Positions 43,282 to 52,930 are shown, numbered from the stretch's first letter. The stretch: DNA of 64,000 nt from Caenorhabditis remanei (GCF_010183535.1 NC_071328.1:14012001-14076000); one strand, 5' to 3'. Numbers and translations: made by a program. The notes: generated from the letters alone by a model not told the origin.

Positions 43282-43856
43282 ATGTTGTTTGTTCGTGTGT
43301 TTTGTGCTACTGTTGTTCTTGGAGTTGTGAACGCGTCTTCTGTCATTCCCGAGTGGGAATTAGCCGGTCAGTGTGGACCGTGTCGGTACTGTCTCGTTTT
43401 GCACGGGTGAGGGAGCTATTTTATCAGATTTGGTTTTTATGTTACGGTTCCAAATATTCGTCGCCATTTTTCTGTGTTTTTGACATCAGTGACATCCCAT
43501 GTTATATTCGATTGAGAAGTTTCCCTGATTTGGCTGGGGATTGTTTTTTGTCTGGCAACGGGGCCGGTTCTGCGGATTCCTCTTTCTATAATTCATCAAT
43601 GGTGACCACGGAGGTGGTACTAGAAAGTGATCCTGATGATGTCGTGGATCCGACTTCTAATGGTACTTCGAATGCTGAATCTTTGGGCTTCAATGCTAGT
43701 GATATGTGCCATGCTTGGTCGCCCAATAGCTGGTGGATTTTTTGGATTTTTGTAGTTTTAGTTCTGATTTTGTTGTGTAATGTTTTTATCATCTTTCTTT
43801 TGTTGTGGAGCTCGAAGGCTACTCTTTGTGTAAGGTCAGCCCAAGAAAGTGGTTGA
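43282..43856 (+). CDS. Small secreted-type single-pass membrane glycoprotein
   Basis: Two exons (43282-43406 and 43490-43856) joined across GTGAGG ... ACATCAG predict 163 residues. Residues 1-18 are a signal peptide (MLFVRVFCATVVLGVVNA). A CGPCRYC pair of CxxC motifs follows at about 31-37, then a Ser/Asn-rich ectodomain with NxS/T sites (NSS, NGT, NAS). The hydrophobic segment IFWIFVVLVLILLCNVFII near the C-terminus and a ~15-residue tail make a type I topology. AATAAAAG follows the stop and GGGTATAAAATC lies 60 bases upstream. The frame is intact among broken neighbours. It could be an env-like accessory or a captured host gene. Confidence 0.55.
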
Positions 43857-43859
43857 GGT

Positions 43860-44250
43860 GTAATAAAAGAATTTTATTTTTATTGAGGTGTAGTTTTTGT
43901 TTTGTCTCCCGTTATCGAATTAAATGATGTTTCGCGGGGAAAGTTTTGACCCTGACGCGGTTTTGCGGGTTGATAACTGTGTGACTATTGTATGGTTATC
44001 AGCTGATGGTCTATACTACGGGTTTGATTGTTGTGACAAATGAAGGGTACGAGCTTTTTACGTGTATTGAGAAAAATTTAAGATTTTTTTGAGAGTTTTG
44101 TGACTTTACGGGGGAGTGTAATTTGGGCGGCACTTGTTTGATTTTCAGTTTTTTCTTTGACATCTGTGTAAATTTGGGTGGAGCGTGTTGTAATTTCCAT
44201 TATTCCGGTGGTATAAAAGAGAATGCTTTTGTGGTGAGTTTATCATTCTC
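43860..44250 (+). promoter_or_regulatory. FY3 upstream region
   Basis: Shares with other FY copies the block GTTTTGACCCTGACGCGG, TAATTTGGGCGG and a TATA box GGTGGTATAAAAGAG at 44206-44220, about 40 bases before the FY3 ATG. No other feature. Confidence 0.5.
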
Positions 44251-44252
44251 CG

Positions 44253-44646
44253 ATGGCCATTCCATTTCTAGTTTGGATGAACAATAATGTTCCCAATTGG
44301 AACGTCCACCCTGATCGGTTGATCAATCTGAGATTGCAAAATTTGGGTCCCCTCAACATCCGATTCTCCCACCGAGGTGGGGGGGGGTACATCGTAGGGT
44401 CAAGGTGCACTCGATAAGGTGATTTTCTTATTTTCGGGTTTAGTATTAATGATTAATGTTTTCTTTTTCAGACCCTCCAATTGTTATTTCTTCAATGGAA
44501 AGGAGTGGAACACTGTGTTCGAGTACTTTTACGCTCGGTATGGGATGTCGCTTGTTGATCGAAACATCTTGGTGTCCTTCGTCGGGAGGGAGGAGATGGG
44601 GCTGTTTCCGATAGAATCACTGGTCGTCGATATTGAGGAAGATTAA
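44253..44646 (+). pseudogene. FY gene copy 3 (frameshift in a G run)
   Basis: Exon 1 (44253-44418) opens MAIPFLVWMNNNVPNWN and IRFSHRG, but a run of nine G at 44379-44387 is two bases longer than the frame allows, giving an early TGA-free shift to a TAA at the exon end. Donor GTGATT, acceptor TTTTCAG and exon 2 (44472-44646: CYFFNGKEW, YARYGMSLVDRN, REEMGLFPIESL) are intact. The run could be a sequencing error, in which case this is an active paralogue. Confidence 0.5.
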
Positions 44647-44880
44647 TAAATCTCGCTCTTCTTCTCTTTCCGTTTCGACTTTTTGTTATTTTTTCTTTTT
44701 ATTCTTCGCCTGAATAAAGAAAATTGATGTTAAAAACAGTTTTTTATTTGTTTGAGTATTTCAGAAAAGGAAAAGAAATAAATGGGGGGTAATAGGAAGC
44801 TTTCTAAAATTCTGAATGTATCCATCATGGGGAATTTTTTAACAAGGGGGAGGTTTTTTAAGAGTGATATCCTTCGTTGA

Positions 44881-45380
44881 TCATTGGGTTGCTTGGATGT
44901 CCTCGTCCAGGTGGTCTTTCATGAGTTGGTCAATTCCTAGGTCTTCTTCTTCGTGCGCTTTGTCGCATATCGACTTGTGGTGAATTTGAAAGCTGTAAAA
45001 TTTCTTTGATTTTCAAAGCTTCTATGTTATTTTAGGCCTTACTCTTTCTGGCAGGATTCTTCCTGGCACAAGTAGTCTGTGCGTTTTAATCCATAGCATG
45101 CGGCCGGGTGGTGTTTTGCATTTCCCAAGCAAATGATGCACATTTTTCTTTTTAGGGCGATTGACCACTTTTTCTCTTGGGGAATGATGTTGCAATCATA
45201 TGCTTCGTGTGCGCCATGGCAAAATTTGTACTTTGCTGGTGTTCGTGGCTTCTTTTTTGCTTCCCGTTGAGCTTTATCGGTGAGAGACTTGAATTGCCAA
45301 GTTATTGCCATTTTCTTGGCTTCGCTGTTTATTTCTTCTATGTCGTTATTTGGGCGTTTCGACATGTCTGGAATTTTCAT
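44881..45380 (-). CDS. Gag-like zinc-knuckle gene, copy G3
   Basis: Exons 45380-45043 and 44992-44881 with a 50-base intron (GTAAGG ... TTTACAG) give 149 residues. The N-terminal ~55 residues are charged and helical (MKIPDMSKRP start). Then come a first knuckle YKFC-H-H-C, in which the first Cys is Tyr, and an intact second knuckle CIICLGNAKHHPAAC. A third cluster C-x4-C ... IHHKSIC spans the splice junction, and the tail is acidic. The CxxC/H/C plus HH arrangement is that of BEL/Pao Gag C-termini (family knowledge). It lies directly downstream of an env remnant and converges with FY3, 234 bases away. It is open as read, so possibly expressed as a separate protein. Confidence 0.55.
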
Positions 45381-45529
45381 AATTTGAGGTAGAGTGTTTT
45401 TATGTGGGATACGGTTAAATTCACGTGTAAAAGGAATATGTAAAGTTTCTAGGAAAATTATAAAATGGTAAAGCTGTGTCTGAGATCGTTGGGGGTTTTC
45501 AACTGGAGGGAATTAATAGCGTCCTCGGG

Positions 45530-46800
45530 AGAGGAGCTTAATAAGCAAGGGCATGCAACACATATAAGTGAATAGCCCGAATATGACGACGATGACTATA
45601 GTGGTAATGATCGCCTTTGTTCCTTTTGCAATTGTGTTGAGGATTCCTCCAACGTCGGGTATGTTCCATGGATGGATATCTGAAATACTTTTTTTCAGAA
45701 TGGATCACTTGACCTAAGTATTCTATTAGGGAAGTGTGCGACACATAAATTAATTTTCCTTCAATTTTGTATGTATTATTTCTGCTTCCGCAGGTGACTA
45801 TACATTCTCCTTTTGGGTTAGTTCCCTCAAATTTTCTATGTACCGTGTTAATGATACCATTTTTATCACATGTCAAAATATCTATGAATTCGTTGTTATC
45901 ACAACTTAATCTAGCGTGTGTTGGCTCTTTCGAGACGCATGTTACATTTTGACTAGCTCCTTTTAGGCAATTATAACATCCGGTGTATGGTGTTTGGGAT
46001 CTAATACCGCAATCTATCTTAGATTCTACAACGTTTGTGTGGTAACTCTGTTCCATTATTAATTGGATTTGCAGTTTGTTATGTTTCATTCTAATAGTTG
46101 GGATGTTGTCTGGTGTTGTAGCTAAGTGGTACCGCTCAGTTATTACTGGTAAATTATGATGCATATTTTCCAGTATTTTGTGTAAATCTGGCACTTTACA
46201 AACGCAAAGGGCTTCTGATTCTGCTGGTTGGCATTCGCAAGTTTCTCTATAGTTGCACTCTCCAGTTTCGGTGCATTCTAATGGAAAAACTTCGTTTGTG
46301 ATCGAGGCTAACGCAATTTTTTCTTTATTTTGCATAAATTTCTTTCCTAGGATGCTTAAACCAACAATTTTAGAGTTATCTCAATTCTTTGGTCTTTCTT
46401 GAAAAGATAACTCATTTTGTAGTTGTCTCCTTCTTTTATCAGGAAGACTTCTTCGATATTTCTATTATCTACTGTTATCTGAGCTTGGAAATTCATTGCA
46501 TTAGACCACGATTAACACGCATAAATTTGAAAATTTTCGTCCGTTGTGGGGACGGCCTCCGCAACTGGTGGTGCAGTAAGTATGTCCTGGATACTTATTA
46601 CCTTCCGGAAATTCTATTAATTTTGAGTTAGGTCCTACGTCTAAACATTTGCGATCCACATATTCTCCCATGCCGTGGCATCGCTTTGAACTGTCTGCAT
46701 GTACAGTCACGTTTTTACGGGAAAGTGTAATTTGGGCGGTACTGGTTTGATTTTCAGTTTTTTCGTTGATATTTGTGTAAATTTGGGTGGAGCATGTTTT
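45530..46800 (-). pseudogene. Phlebovirus-Gc-like env remnant of a retroelement
   Basis: Three frame segments can be followed. 46760-46501 has KRCHGMGEYVDRKC and YCTTSCGG. 46335-45540 is Cys-rich with a GCYNCLKGAS motif and NVTC, as in the fusion-protein C-terminal region of phlebovirus-type glycoproteins. A third frame near 45690-45535 encodes a membrane anchor (IITTIVIVVIFGLFTYMCC). The breaks between them are a stop/gap at about 46500-46340 and a frameshift near 45695. Nematode BEL/Pao elements are known to carry such env genes. The 5' end is replaced by an FY-type promoter sequence. It is non-functional as read. Confidence 0.55.
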
Positions 46801-46802
46801 AA

Positions 46803-46817
46803 TTTTCATTTTTCTGG
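46803..46817 (+). promoter_or_regulatory. TATA box of FY1
   Basis: GGCGGTATAAAAGAAAT lies ~55 bases before the FY1 start codon, preceded by the conserved GGGTGGAGCATG element. The same arrangement occurs before FY3, FY4 and FY5. Confidence 0.55.
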
Positions 46818-46866
46818 CGGTATAAAAGAAATGCTTTTCGGGGTAGGTCTATCACCCTTATTCGTC

Positions 46867-47254
46867 ATGGCGATTTCTTTGATTGTCTGGCTTAATACCC
46901 ATATACCTGACTGGAACACCCGAACGGATCGGTTAATCAACATGAGGCTTGAAACTCTGGACCCTCTAGCCGTCCGATTCACCCACCGCGGAGGGAGGGT
47001 GCATCGAACGGTGAGAGTCCACTCTATTAGGTGATTCTCTTAATTTTGCGTTTGGTATGAATGATTATTGTTATTTTTTCAGGCCTACCAACTGTTATTT
47101 TTATAACGCTCATCGACGAGAATGGCTCACTGTCTTCGACTATTTTTACGCTCGTTACGGGCTTTCTCTTGTGGATCGCAACACCTTGATATCTTTTGTC
47201 GGGAGAGAGGAATTAGGACTTTTCCCATTGGAATCATTGGCCATCGAGGAATGA
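46867..47254 (+). CDS. FY gene copy 1 (intact)
   Basis: Exons 46867-47030 and 47083-47254 are joined across ATTAG|GTGATT ... TTTTTTCAG and give 111 residues without signal peptide or membrane segment. Exon 1 encodes a Trp/Arg-containing part (VWLNTHIPDWN, RLINMRL, VRFTHRGGRVHR). Exon 2 has CYFYNAHRREWLTVFDYF, ARYGLSLVDRNTLISF and ends GREELGLFPLESLAIEE. Four other copies in the window share this pattern, but only this one is undamaged. I do not recognise the family; a small mixed alpha/beta cytosolic or nuclear protein is likely. Its own TATA box and a position antisense to the env/zinc-knuckle genes suggest an independent accessory gene. Confidence 0.6.
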
Positions 47255-47257
47255 ATC

Positions 47258-47640
47258 ATGGTTATCCCTCTCACGCACTGGCTTGATCGTCAAGTCCCAC
47301 ACTGGCAGGGACAAACTTCCCGGAATATTAATCTGCGTCTTCAACACCTCGGTGCTGTGTCAATTCGTTTTGAGCACCGGCGAGGCCTGGTCGAGTGTCC
47401 CCTCAAAATTCATTTCATAAGGTAAGGGGTTTTATTTACTTATTTTTAAAAAAATCGGCTTTATTCATACCCTCGGAATGTTACTTCTATGTTCAAGCGA
47501 GAAATGATTGGATCAGTGTAATGGAGTACTTTTACTCCAGATACGGGAGACCCATCATCGATCGTCCCTTTCTCATTTCTTTGGCCGATGAAGAGGACAT
47601 GGGTCTTTTCCCTCTGGACGTGATTCTAGTGGAAGAGTGA
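47258..47640 (+). pseudogene. FY gene copy 2, acceptor site lost
   Basis: Begins three bases after the FY1 stop, in tandem. Exon 1 (47258-47421, exactly the length of FY1 exon 1) ends at a good AAG|GTAAGG donor. Exon 2 would be 47469-47640 (172 nt, same as FY1: CYFYVQARNDWISVMEYFYS, EEDMGLFPLDVILVEE), but the expected CAG acceptor at 47466-47468 reads CAT. Both exons are otherwise open, so a single substitution disables it unless another acceptor is used. No TATA box precedes it; it might depend on FY1 transcription. Confidence 0.55.
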
Positions 47641-47828
47641 TCGAATCCTTCAGGAATGTTTTCCCAAGAATATTTTCCATGTTGAATGTAACATTGATGT
47701 TAAAAAATATTTCAGGAATGATAATAGACGGGGGTAATGGGGCGGTTTTCTAAGATTCTGAGGATATTCATCATAGGTGGGGTTTAACAGGGATAGGCTT
47801 TTCTAAGAGTGATAGTTTTCGTCGCGCA

Positions 47829-48327
47829 TCATTGGGTCGCTTGGATGTTATCGTCCTCGTTATCTCTAATGAGTTGATCGAGTCCTATGTCCTCTTCTTC
47901 GTGTGGAGGGGCCTTGTCGCAGATCGATTTATGGTGGATTTGGAAACTGTAAAACTCTTTGGTTCTCAACGCTTTGGTGTTAATTTGGGGCTTACTCTTT
48001 CTGGCAGGTTTCCTCTTGGCACAAGTGGTCTGTTCGTTTCAGTCCATAGCATGCGGCTGGGTGGTGTTTTGCCTGTCCTAGGCAAATTATCTTTCTTTTG
48101 AAGGCAATTGACAACTTCTTTTCTTGAGGGATGATGTTGCATGCGTATGCCTCGTGTGTTCCGTGGCAGAATTTACACATTGTTGGTGCCCCTGGCTTCT
48201 TTCTTGACTCTCGTTTTACCTTGTCGGTGAGTGATTTCAGTTGCCAAGTTATTGCCATTTTCTTGGCCTCGGTGTTGATTTCGTTTATATCGTCATTTGG
48301 ACGTTTCGACATGTCTGGAATTTTCAT
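47829..48327 (-). CDS. Gag-like zinc-knuckle gene, copy G4
   Basis: Exons 48327-47996 and 47946-47829 (intron GTAAG ... TTTACAG) predict 149 residues. The first knuckle, CKFCHGTHEAYAC, is complete. A six-base in-frame deletion removes the first Cys of the second (KRKIICLGQAKHHPAAC). The third cluster (CQEETC, then HHKSIC across the splice) is kept. It converges with FY2, 188 bases away. Compared with G3 the two genes have lost different zinc ligands. Confidence 0.5.
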
Positions 48328-48530
48328 AGTTTGAGGTAGAGTGTTTTTATTTGTGATACGGATAAGCTCACATGTAAAAGGAAGAATATTTAAAGTTTCT
48401 GGGAAAATTATAAAGTAGTAAAGCTGGGGGATTTTCAACTGGAGGGGATTGATAGCGTCCTCGGGGAGGAGCTTGATAAGCAGGAGGCGTGCAACACATG
48501 TAGGTGAATAGCCTGGATATGACGACAATA
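48328..48530 (-). pseudogene. 3' end of an env gene upstream of G4
   Basis: The sequence matches that between the env anchor and G3 at 45381-45545: a YMCC-type anchor end and a basic, Pro-rich cytoplasmic tail, then a spacer with ATTTTCC and CACTCTACCTCAAA. It shows that G4, like G3, sat directly downstream of env before the rest was lost. Confidence 0.45.
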
Positions 48531-49188
48531 AGCACAGTGGAAACTATGGTGTCCCCTTTTAAAATTAAGACTAATTGTAAGCAACGATTTCTGTTTCTGA
48601 AGTTTTTGCAATAAATCTGAAATGAAAAGTTTATCGTTCTGGAATTATCTAATTACTTGAGAGACGTATGGCGGGGGGTCCTCCTCTCCGGCGCGCGATG
48701 AAGACTGAGCAATCTGAAATTTTGCAAATAATCTGAAATGAATATGGAATTGAACCTGGAAGTGTCTGTATAAAGAAAAAGAAAAAATCCAAAACACTAA
48801 AGGTTGACAAAATATATATTGGGAAATGTTATTTTATGAAAATGATGATAATCAATTTAAAGATCTTCTGGAATTAATTTCTTTTTTATTAATTCTCATT
48901 TGTGTGTTCCGTGGTTCAAATAATACCTGGTCTAGTGGCCTAGTGGCCTAGTGGCCGTTTTGGTTGCAGTTGCAAATGCGCTCCTCTGGCCTAAACTCAA
49001 AGAAGAGAGAGACTATGTCGATTTACGGAGATAGATTTTTAACTACTCATTTCTTCTGGAGTAACTATTTTATTTTTAACTGAATACAAAAATTTAAGAA
49101 AAAATAAGAATTTCGGAGAGGGACAGACATGAAAAAATATTATAGGTCCTGAAATTTCGGAGCATCTTCGCCGCTTTCGGTTGAAACA

Positions 49189-49464
49189 TCAATCGACTCC
49201 CGGAGCGCCTGGCAGTGCTCGGTTGAGACGGAAGAGTGCCATATCGGCAATCCACTTCACAAGTGGAGTTGGGCTGCGAATTTCTCGAAGTGAGTTCGAG
49301 ATGTCGATCATTTCCTGTCGTTGGATGGGGGTTGGAGGTCCTTCGATCTGGAAAAAAAATCATTCGGATCACAGTAAGATTAAAAAAGGAAGTTGTTTTA
49401 ATTGAACATATAAAGAACTCACCTCCTCCAGAAGTCCACCAAGATATTCTTCAAAATTGTCCAT
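49189..49464 (-). CDS. C-terminal exons of exonuclease member D
   Basis: Exons 49464-49423 and 49347-49189 (GTGAGT ... TTTTCCAG intron) form an open 66-codon frame to TGA. The helical segment QEMIDISNSLREI ... VKWIADMALFRLNRAL aligns with the C-terminal part of gene B (EMLGDICDDLLEI ... VDWMQEFDVCI). An acceptor (CTATTACAG) precedes the first exon. Since the upstream exonuclease exon is broken, this may be a leftover or, from its own ATG, a very short peptide gene. Confidence 0.4.
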
Positions 49465-49541
49465 CTCTTAGTGGTAATGGAAACTGTAATAGAATATTAG
49501 AGTTTAGCATGTAGTTTGGGGGCCAAAAAAGAGAAGTATGG

Positions 49542-49933
49542 CATACTTGCAACGGGCCGGGCCGGGCCGGGCCGGGCCGGGCCGATTTGAGAATTTTCAC
49601 CGGCCCGGCCCGGCCCGGCCCGGCCCGGCCCGGCCCGGCCTGGCCCGGCCCGGCCCGGTCGGCCCGGGTCACATTACAAAAATTTGAAAATTTGAATTTT
49701 TTTGAAAATTTTTTGATTTTTTCGCAAAAAAGTCGAATTTTCGACTATGTTTTTACATATCGATAAAACTCGAGTGTACATAGGATTTTTGACTATTTTT
49801 GAGGAAAATTTCAAAAAATTTCGAAAAATTTTGTGAAAAAATTGTGCTCATTTTTTGACTCCGGGCCGGCAACTTTCTCTACCGGCCCGGGCCGACGGGC
49901 CGAGCCGGGCCGGGCCGATATTTTGCAAGTCTG
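49542..49933. mobile_element. 392-bp hAT-like MITE with GGCCCGG arrays
   Basis: Ends CATACTTGCAA / TTGCAAGTCTG, flanked by the 8-bp duplication AAGTATGG (49534-49541, 49934-49941). Long GGGCCGGGCC and GGCCCGGCCC runs lie inside each end. Same family as the giant element at 12990 and the element at 59670. Inserted between the exonuclease exon and the C-terminal exons of unit D. Confidence 0.75.
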
Positions 49934-49941
49934 AAGTATGG

Positions 49942-50248
49942 CGACATACCAGTTCCTTGCTGGATATCCAGTGTCTTGAGTCTTTCCTCACGTTTCTCTT
50001 TTGATTTCTTGGTCTTCTGGTCCGAAAGTGACCAGATTGTGGAATTCCTCGAGGACTTTCACCGCAATCTTGATTGCCTCCAACTGTCCGGGGGTGAAAT
50101 GGAACGTCCGGAATAAGTAGACCATCTTCGACGGTACATCGAAGATGGTTATCAATGATAACTTCGACTCATTGAAGAGTCTCCGATAGGTCCCCTCTGT
50201 GTGGATGTACAGAGGCCAGGAGCATCGATTGTCCTATTTAGTTTTGTT
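49942..50248 (-). pseudogene. Exonuclease member D, core exon (broken)
   Basis: After the acceptor TTTTCAG (50255-50249) the frame homologous to gene B meets a TAG at codon 5, where B has GAG. Motif I reads YIHTEG, replacing the catalytic Asp by His. SLITIFDVPSKMVYF is retained, and a second stop follows EIKRET. The exon then runs into the MITE at 49933. At least four lesions are visible. Confidence 0.55.
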
Positions 50249-50349
50249 CTGAAAAGGAAAAGAAATGTTTTAAAAGTGGAAAAAAAAACTATAAAGCCGT
50301 TTATATTAAAGTGGATAACCCGATATACAATTTTCACCGTTTTAGTTGA

Positions 50350-50707
50350 AAATATCCAATTTTGGGAGAGAGTTATGGTATCACTGATTGTCCCACAAAG
50401 TAAATTATGTTTAAACCACACATAACAAAGATAGAGATTCATTTTTGTAGTTGACAACTTTTTTGTACGAGCACTCACTAGAGAGTTATGGTCATTTTAG
50501 GGGGACAGCTCAGAAATTGCACTATTTTGCACTGAAATTTGTCGATTTGAGGGAGAAATTTCTTTGTCGATATGTAACTCTCTAGGGAGTATCCGTACAG
50601 GAAAAGTGTCAACTACAAAAATGAAGTTCTACTTTTTATTTGTATGATCCATTAAAAAACTATTTGATGGGAAAATCCGTATTACCATGACACACAGTCA
50701 AAAGTTT
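50350..50707. repeat. Intronic foldback repeat, copy in unit D
   Basis: Inverted copy of the 29771-30113 family, with the same AAGTTGTCAACTACAAAAAT-type palindrome (as TTTTTGTAGTTGACAACTT). Confidence 0.55.
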
Positions 50708-51286
50708 TTAATTTTTTACAAAAAAAGCGGAATACAAGGCAGAATTCGAAAAAGTAACAAAATTTTCAAAAATTATCAGTTTTGATTGTGTATGTGTTAA
50801 AATTTCACATTCTTGTCAAGCCCCAAAGGCCCTTTTTCAATTATGAACCAGACATTTTTTTCAATTTTTCATAGAAAATGTAAACACTTTTGATGATTTT
50901 TCAGAATTTCTTCTAATATCTGAATCATAGACCAAAAAGCAAAAAAAAAATCGAAAAATTCGAAAAATTTTGAATTTCGAAATTTGCCGCCAATTTTTTT
51001 GCCCCTTTTCGATCCAAATGACAAAAAAATCGCGATTTTCACATATCTTGTTGAAAAAAAATCGCGATTTTCACATATCTTGTTGAATTTTGTCCAATTA
51101 TCAAAAATCTACAAATATTCGAAATTCTATGATTAAATTCAGCACTCCACAAGACTAGGCTTAAATTTCAGTCAAATATAGGCAGTAGAGGTTAATTAGA
51201 ATACGATATATGTTAATTTTTGAAAAAATGATTCTAAAATATATCAAAACGATTTTTTTTCAATAATCTCTCTATACCCCTCTTAC

Positions 51287-51400
51287 CTCTACATCTTCCG
51301 AATAGCAGAATACAAAAAATTAATTAGAATTCTAGAAAAATCAGTAATAATATATATATTTCGACGATCTATTCCGATAAGATGTCTTGAATGCTAAATG
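51287..51400 (-). promoter_or_regulatory. Leader exon L4 with splice donor
   Basis: Matches L1-L3; ends GAG|GTAAGAG on the minus strand. One change in the conserved core (GATCGTCGAAAT). Confidence 0.5.
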
Positions 51401-51409
51401 AATGAATTG

Positions 51410-52050
51410 GTTGAGAAGAAGAGGGAGGACGAGAAGCAGCGGGGGGTGGAGAGGGGGACGGTCTCTCTCTTTTTCTCTTCGTCTCTTCTATTCTAATGAT
51501 ATATATCATATTACTCATTTCTCCCTTTGTTTGATACTTGTGTGCCGACTCTAACGTTTTTCTTTTGTTCTACCGGAAAAAGTAATATGATACCTTCGAC
51601 AAAAAGTTGTAAGGGGGAGGGGGGGTCTATAAGATTGTGTTAAAAATTGGTTGTTTGTCTTATCTTTTTGTAGTATGGTCTGTTTTTGTTCATGTTATTA
51701 TTTAACACGTGATGTTCTAAGTAAAGACAACAGCGTTAAATAGAGTAGCTAAACCCTAAGGTTTAGGTACATTAGTCTTTCATAGTGTAGCGGTGTCAGA
51801 CTAAGACTAACTTCATAATTCAAATACACATTTATTCTACCACTTAAAATATAAGACAAGAACAGTCTCTCTGATAAGAGAGTCAGAAAAGAGCCCCGAT
51901 TGCGCCCGTAAGAGACTTTTTATAGAACTCTTATCGGTCGCCTCGTGGAGAAACGATAATAAGGAGAAAACAAAAACGGTACCCTGACAACAAGAAGGAA
52001 AAAAATTCAACAGTTATGACAATTGTTATTTCCTAAGGGGAAATCACAGG
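51410..52050. other. Unit D 5' flank and unassigned sequence
   Basis: To 51650 it is the flank shared with other units. 51660-52050 includes TTTTTATAGAACTCTTATCG and GTCGCCTCGTGGAG, the latter similar to CTCACGAGGCGACAG at 41800. It may be the LTR or UTR of the gag fragment that follows on the minus strand. No gene. Confidence 0.35.
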
Positions 52051-52059
52051 AAGCCTTTT

Positions 52060-52440
52060 TTTCTATTAACTCATGAAGCAGTTCTGTTCTGAGTGGATTA
52101 CTGTAGCGTTTTCTCCACACTTTTTGCATTTTGGATTGGTGCTCCGGCATCTTGTTAGATGGCGTTTATTGCATCCGGAGGCAGTACCCCTCCCGTAGGA
52201 AAACGTATAGTTTCTCTGCGGGAGAGTTTACCTCCGGGCAGGTATGAGTTGCATGTAACCCAGCGCATTTGTTGCACTGGGGTCCGGGTGGGGCCGCTCA
52301 TTCGCGCTCCTTTGGCTTCCTGGAGACTCCCTCCGATGGGTAAGGTCGTGATTTTCCCATTTTCGATCATCTCTTGGAGCTGTTGTTGTAGGTCAGCAGC
52401 TGACGGTGGTGGTGGTGCCATGGAGGTTCTCCATTCCGAT
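52060..52440 (-). pseudogene. Third type of gag zinc-knuckle fragment
   Basis: Minus-strand frames together encode a Gln-rich start (ADLQQQLQEMIENGK), then in the next frame CNKCAGLHATHTC, then in the third frame CNKRHLTRC and KCKKCGENATVIHSEQNC. Three knuckles in BEL/Pao Gag order, spread over three frames, imply at least two frameshifts. Distinct in sequence from G1-G4 and from the 23.9-kb fragment. Confidence 0.5.
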
Positions 52441-52564
52441 GGTCCTTTTCTGGAACATTTTGGGTTTGTTTTTCAAACCGTTGAAACACGGAAAAGAAGC
52501 ACTATATACAAAACCCCTCAAAAGTGTATTAAGTTTTGGGTTTTCTAGTTGAAACAGTCCAACT

Positions 52565-52930
52565 TTGAAAGGGGGTCATGGTGATACTGAATGTCCCATC
52601 AAGTAGATTTTTAATGGATCATACAGATTAAAAATAGAACTCCATTTTTGTAGTTGACAACTTTTTTGTACGGACACTCCCTAGAGAGTTATGGTCATTT
52701 TTAGACGACAGCTCAAAAATCGCACTATTTTGCACTAAAATTGATCAATTTGAGGGAGAAATTACTTTGTCGATATGTAACTTACTAGGGAGTGTTTGTA
52801 CAAAAGAATGGTCAACTACAAAAATGAAGTTCTATTCTTGATCTGTATAATTCATTAAAAATCTATTTGATAGGGTAATCAGTACTAACATGAAACACTT
52901 TCAAAGTTGGGCAATTTAAACTGAATTTCA
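52565..52930. repeat. Foldback repeat of the GTTGTCAACTAC family
   Basis: Begins CAACTTTGAAAGGGGGTCAT and ends with the matching CACTTTCAAAGTTG. The same AGTTGACAACTTTTTTGTAC core as the intronic copies, but here not in an exonuclease unit. Confidence 0.55.

Larger units (their letters stand above)
48545..51650 (-). mobile_element. Leader-exonuclease unit, copy D (inverted)
   Basis: Reading leftward: 5' flank (51650-51400), leader L4, AT-rich intron, foldback 50707-50350, broken exonuclease exon, inserted hAT-like element, C-terminal exons, 3' flank (GGCCTAGTGGCCTAGTGGCC, then GGGGACACCATAG at 48545). The TAGTGGCC step is triplicated here. Confidence 0.55.
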
